From Pardosa pseudoannulata (Eukaryota > Arthropoda > Arachnida > Araneae > Lycosidae): a stretch of DNA of 64,000 nucleotides. A model generated the notes under the pieces. The model did no database searches. It saw only the letters and a program-made list of their open reading frames with translations, and had not been told where the DNA came from. The stretch lies in contig CM063504.1 in NCBI GenBank assembly GCA_032207245.1, positions 86,349,210-86,413,209 on the forward strand, read 5' to 3'. This document shows, piece by piece, positions 59,765-64,000 of this stretch; position 1 is the first letter of the stretch; every line of letters starts with the position of its first letter. Both the position numbers and the translations under genes were made by a program.

Positions 59765-59875
59765 CCCTTTAACATGCACTCTCGAGTTAACTTCAGCGCT
59801 CTAAACTGACCAAATTGTGCACACTCGAGATAATTCGAGCGGCTTTGTACTTTTGTAGATATTGAAGAAACTCTT
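59765..59875 (+). mobile_element. TTAA-type MITE, array copy 4 (truncated)
   Basis: Only the first 100 bp or so are present, up to TTTTGTAGATATTG, where the sequence jumps to the end of a spacer (GAAGAAACTCTT) and copy 5 begins. Confidence 0.75.
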
Positions 59876-59879
59876 TTAA

Positions 59880-60225
59880 CCATTTAATATGCACTCTCGA
59901 GTTAACTCGAGCGTGTTAAACTGGCCAAACTGTGCACACTCGAGATAATTCGAGCGGCGTTGTACTTTATGTTGCTATAATTTTTCACACTCGAATGCAA
60001 TCGAGAATTGAAAATAACAATGTGAAAAAAAACAATCGTTTCATTGATGTTTATCATTTACATGGGATTGTAAGCTATAATACTTACTTATTCAAGTATA
60101 AAATTTAAAATATTCAAGTATAAAAGTATTTTTTCCTAAATTTAACGTTCTAAATTGTGTTTTTTACATTAAAAAATTGATTTTTTTTTGGCCGGCCTTT
60201 TTCAAAAAAACTATGCAGTAAGGGG
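59880..60225 (+). mobile_element. TTAA-type MITE, array copy 5 (internally deleted)
   Basis: TTAA at 59876-59879 and 60226-60229. Contains the perfect 16-bp palindrome CTCGAGTTAACTCGAG and a second module CTCGAGATAATTCGAG; 346 bp. Confidence 0.8.
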
Positions 60226-60229
60226 TTAA

Positions 60230-61033
<804 letters not shown>

Positions 61034-61449
61034 AAGGAAAAGTAAATCAAAGGCAAAAATTCCCGCGTCCTTTTGCTTTCCCCTCTTAAATCCCTAACCT
61101 AAATTGACCACTGGGGCTACAGTTTACGCCCCCAGAAAAGGGGTCTGACGAATTATAATTCTACATTGCCCTAGCAGACATTTTAGGAAATTTCCAAACA
61201 AAAAGGAGATGCACGCTAGCGGAGGCAGATTTTCCTAGAGATTTTCCCACAAATTTTGACTTAGATGTTGATCTAAGCTTTAAGGGTCTTTTACATATAA
61301 CTTCATGCTAGCTGACCCCTCAGTTTGTCCTGTCCCTATGATGAAGTGGGAACCCGTCCTCCAACGTTATCTTAATAAAGGTCTTAAGCTAAAACGGTAT
61401 CATTGTTATGGGCCAGGACTTCAACCACCCATAATGAAGTTCGTCTAAT
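61034..61449. other. GC-richer unassigned segment
   Basis: Between two microsatellites lies about 400 bp of more balanced composition, with AATAAAGGTCTTAAGC at 61374-61389. It may be the 3' part of a retroelement or LTR; no ends were confirmed. Confidence 0.35.
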
Positions 61450-61450
61450 T

Positions 61451-61538
<88 letters not shown>

Positions 61539-61584
61539 GCATATATAATATAATGACTATGCTATTTTTAATCTCCCCCCTTCT

Positions 61585-61640
<56 letters not shown>
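61450..61640. repeat. (CA)n(TA)n and (TA)n microsatellites
   Basis: CA/TA at 61450-61535, a 50-bp interruption, then TA at 61588-61640. Frames across it (IYIYIY, THTHTH) are artefacts. Confidence 0.95.
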
Positions 61641-61643
<3 letters not shown>

Positions 61644-62103
61644 ACATGCTTTAAAAATCAAGAAAAAAGCCTGAAAATTAAAAATTAACTGTAGTTTAAC
61701 TCATTCTCAAATGGAACACCGATTCCGAAGCAAAATTACCATAGTGAATTCAAAAGTAGCTTAGTCGTCCTGCTATCTATAATGCACCTACGTGCGTGAT
61801 TTTCAATATCTATGCACATGAAGAACGTTCAAGGACAAATTGCACAAAGAGAGAAAAGATTTCGTTGCAAATAGATATGACACTGCAGGAGCTAGTTTCT
61901 TTAAAATTGAAATGGAAAGATAACATAAAGAAGATTTATAACGAGGTTGGTGTCGTAGAATTGCGTTAAATGTGGTGAATTCTTAAGGACGTAATAATTC
62001 AAACCTGATATTGAGGTACATGTATGTAATGCCAGATAACTACCGCGGTCAATTCAGAAATTCTTCCTTCATATCTTTCTTTTAATTGATAAAATAAAAG
62101 TTA
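61641..62103. other. Intergenic, nothing assigned
   Basis: No coding homology or repeat structure seen before the Tigger element. Confidence 0.45.
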
Positions 62104-62324
62104 TACAGTGGACTTCGCTTAATGTGATCAGTTTGGGACACCGTGATTTTGATAACAATAACCGGTGGATAACAATAAACGATATGAAAAATTAGATAAA
62201 TTTACCAATCCCCTTTAATTCACACGTAATCATACTAAATTTCAAAACAAAATGAAAAAACACACCTTATATTATCCTGCATTTATGTATATTATCCTTT
62301 AAAACATAAGAACTGTATACATAA

Positions 62325-62440
62325 TTAAAAAAATTGATCCATTGTTGACTGTCTACAATTTTTTTTAGAACTCATTGATAAATTGTTCGTAATCATAATC
62401 AATCTTTCGAATCGATTTAAAATTTCGATCTTTTGTTTTA
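62325..62440 (-). pseudogene. Tigger transposase C-terminal scrap with PCNA-box-like end
   Basis: On the minus strand the last codons before TAA (62327-62325) read NCRQSTMDQFF, fitting QxxMxxFF. Upstream, in another frame, is SIRKIDYDYEQFINEF, an acidic helix plausible for a Tigger tail; one frameshift lies between. The remainder of the transposase is deleted or lies beyond the hAT insertion. Confidence 0.5.
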
Positions 62441-62442
62441 AC

Positions 62443-63281
62443 CAGGGCTTCGAACCGGAACTGAACCGAAAACCGAAAACCGGAAAAAACCGTTATTTTG
62501 GTCTTAACGAAAACCGGAACTGAACCGAAAAAATATCGGTTTATTTCGGTTCGATATATCTTTCAGTCATTTTGTTACTGTTACCAACTTATCAATATTT
62601 TCTAATTTAAAGTCAACTTTATAATTATCATTACATGTATACTGCTTCTCGATTTCCTATTTTGATATTCACTAGTATTTTTCTGTTTCAGTTTTGCATG
62701 AAACTACTTGTAGAAGACATATTTAATTCAGTTGATTAAACTAGAAGTATAGATGATTTTTTAAAAAAAATATCGAGTTATATTTTATTTTTCACATCTC
62801 AGCATGCGATCATCCACGGATGTTTGTATAGACTATTTAGATCAGGGAGGAATAAATAGACAGGAGAGGCCCTAAGTGACGTAGCATGAAACATCTATCA
62901 AATCTTCTGCGCATCAAATGGGTGTGTGGTAATGGCGGCGATTCAAATGTTCCGTAATAGTAGTATTTCATTAGGCCTGCTGTTTGTATCAATTCACATA
63001 GTGTACCAATTAAAAAAAGAATAAAATCTTCTAAATTTTGATAGAATTACATTTTTTGTTTATGATAGAATTATATTTTTAGTACAAATAAGAATATACA
63101 TAAAATGAAATTATTCATTTGGAACTGAAACGAAAACAGTTATTTTTGGCGGAGCGAAAACCGGAACTGAACCGAAAACCGTTATTTTTGGCGGAGCGAA
63201 AACCGGAACTGAACCGATATTAATTTTTTTGTTGAACCGGAACGAAAACCGGAACAAAAAAAATTACGGTTCGAAGCCCTG
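62443..63281. mobile_element. hAT nonautonomous element with perfect 8-bp duplication
   Basis: GTTTTAAC at 62435-62442 and 63282-63289 flanks CAGGGCTTCGAACCG and CGGTTCGAAGCCCTG. Subterminal repeats of GAACCGAAAACC / CCGGAACTGAACCG type are dense at both ends and likely served as transposase-binding sites. No transposase frame was recognised in its 839 bp. It inserted into the Tigger element, so it is the younger of the two. Confidence 0.92.
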
Positions 63282-63653
63282 GTTTTAACGTTAAATCATT
63301 GTCTTCTGCTTATCTGACAACCACTCACCACCAATAGGGTGTGGGTATTTCTGAAAAATTCCAGGAACGTGTAATGTTCTCACTCCTTTGTTCATTCCCT
63401 ATTTGCCTAGTTGGAAGAGGGAGTATTTTCGAAAATACAAACAACAGCAAAGGAAATCCTTCTGAATAGATTGTGAATATTCCTTTGCCAGTTAAAATGA
63501 GGCTCTAAAACTGATAACATTAACCGATGTAACGATAACATAAAATGATAATTTTAACATACAAGTGAATATAGAAAATCGGGACCAAGTGATTTCGATA
63601 ACAATAAGCGATTGATAACATAACCGAGATCACATTAAGCGGTGTCCACTGTA

Positions 63654-64000
63654 TTTGGCATAGAGATAACGCGATCGCGGTTAACATTTGCTGTGATCTT
63701 GGCATGTGGTTTGTATGTTCACTGCAATATAAGAGTGAAATTGCAGTGTCATCAATCAGTATTTTAAAAGTGTGTAAGTCGGAACAGATTAGGATTACGG
63801 TGTTTGCCTTTGACTTAAAAGATCGTCCCATTATCACTCTGCGTCATTTTTTTTTCAAATATATTTGTAATGATTTTACCTGAGAGAAAACTGTGCTCAA
63901 AAAGCGTACATCTAAAAAAATGTTATTGACATTGTAACGATCTCTCGTTACATTAAATTTCCAGATACAGACTTGTCTACGACCGTGAGAAAAACCGGCA
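63654..64000. other. Unassigned right edge
   Basis: A minus-strand frame of 105 codons (63520-63837) overlaps the Tigger end and shows no domain. I see nothing else. Confidence 0.4.

Larger units (their letters stand above)
62106..63651 (-). mobile_element. Tigger/pogo nonautonomous element hosting a hAT insertion
   Basis: TA at 62104-62105 and 63652-63653 flank inverted ends CAGTGGACTTCGCTTAATGT and ACATTAAGCGGTGTCCACTG. These match over the first 23 bp or so except for three bases. Internal GATAACAATAA strings repeat at both ends. Removing the hAT (839 bp plus an 8-bp duplication) leaves about 700 bp. A C-terminal transposase scrap lies on the minus strand. Confidence 0.85.

Noticed and set aside
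61384..61654. Frames with THTHTH and IYIYIY repeats
   Set aside because: Translations of CA/TA microsatellites; the same holds at 203-388, 4992-5225, 53447-53781 and 60909-61097.

Overview
This window is AT-rich, intron-rich animal nuclear DNA, roughly 70% A+T by eye. It holds two host genes and a dense graveyard of transposable elements. The species cannot be fixed from the sequence. The mix of long introns, many Tigger/pogo, hAT and piggyBac relics, a family B polymerase of the Polinton/Maverick type, and a tRNA-derived SINE with a CCAAA-type tail fits an arthropod, perhaps an arachnid. That placement is only inference.

Host genes, both on the plus strand. (1) At 790-10445 are six exons encoding the C-terminal part of an SLC38A10-type amino-acid transporter: the last membrane helices, then a long charged tail with a coiled coil. 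The 5' exons lie upstream of the window. (2) At 13072-15305 is a complete two-exon Bcl-2 family gene of 221 codons. It has clear BH1 and BH2 motifs, with its intron directly after the BH2 Gly-Trp. A recent tandem duplication of about 690 bp lies between the two genes.

The rest (about 15.4-64 kb) is repeat-driven. At 18.8, 31.4 and 36.3 kb are three copies of a TTAA-flanked piggyBac derivative that still carries a degenerate transposase C-terminal cysteine-rich region. At 22.9-27.1 kb (minus strand) is a broken family B DNA polymerase gene with at least three frameshifts, an in-frame stop, a lost C-terminus, two probable introns and two MITE insertions. At 32.9-33.9 kb are two diverged hAT-like repeats. 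At 35.4 and 49.1 kb are two copies of a TA-flanked MITE of about 155 bp. At 38.2-38.6 kb are four copies of a 95-bp minisatellite. At 39.0-40.1 kb is a tandem array built on a truncated SINE and interrupted by an LTR-like insert. At 40.5-40.9 kb is the C-terminal tail of a non-LTR retrotransposon split by a SINE. At 41.2-42.4 kb is a 244-bp tandem array with its own insert. At 42.9-46.6 kb are three composite units of about 1.25 kb carrying a SINE nested in a SINE. At 46.9-47.4 kb is a solo LTR. At 50.1-50.9 kb is a Tigger deletion derivative keeping only the N-terminal DNA-binding domain. At 51.1-51.5 kb is a hAT MITE with a perfect 8-bp duplication. At 55.1-56.0 kb is a hAT with its dimerisation domain. 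At 57.1-60.2 kb is an array of five TTAA-type MITEs with palindromic CTCGAG modules. At 62.1-63.7 kb is a Tigger element containing a hAT with a perfect 8-bp duplication.

I found no CRISPR array, operon or bacterial-style system, and no convincing new multi-gene system. The observations most worth checking are the PCNA-box-like tails on two separate Tigger relics, the paired palindromes next to the ends of two piggyBac-like families, a Bcl-2 protein with a degenerate BH3 and no clear tail anchor, and the readable order of nested insertions and amplifications.
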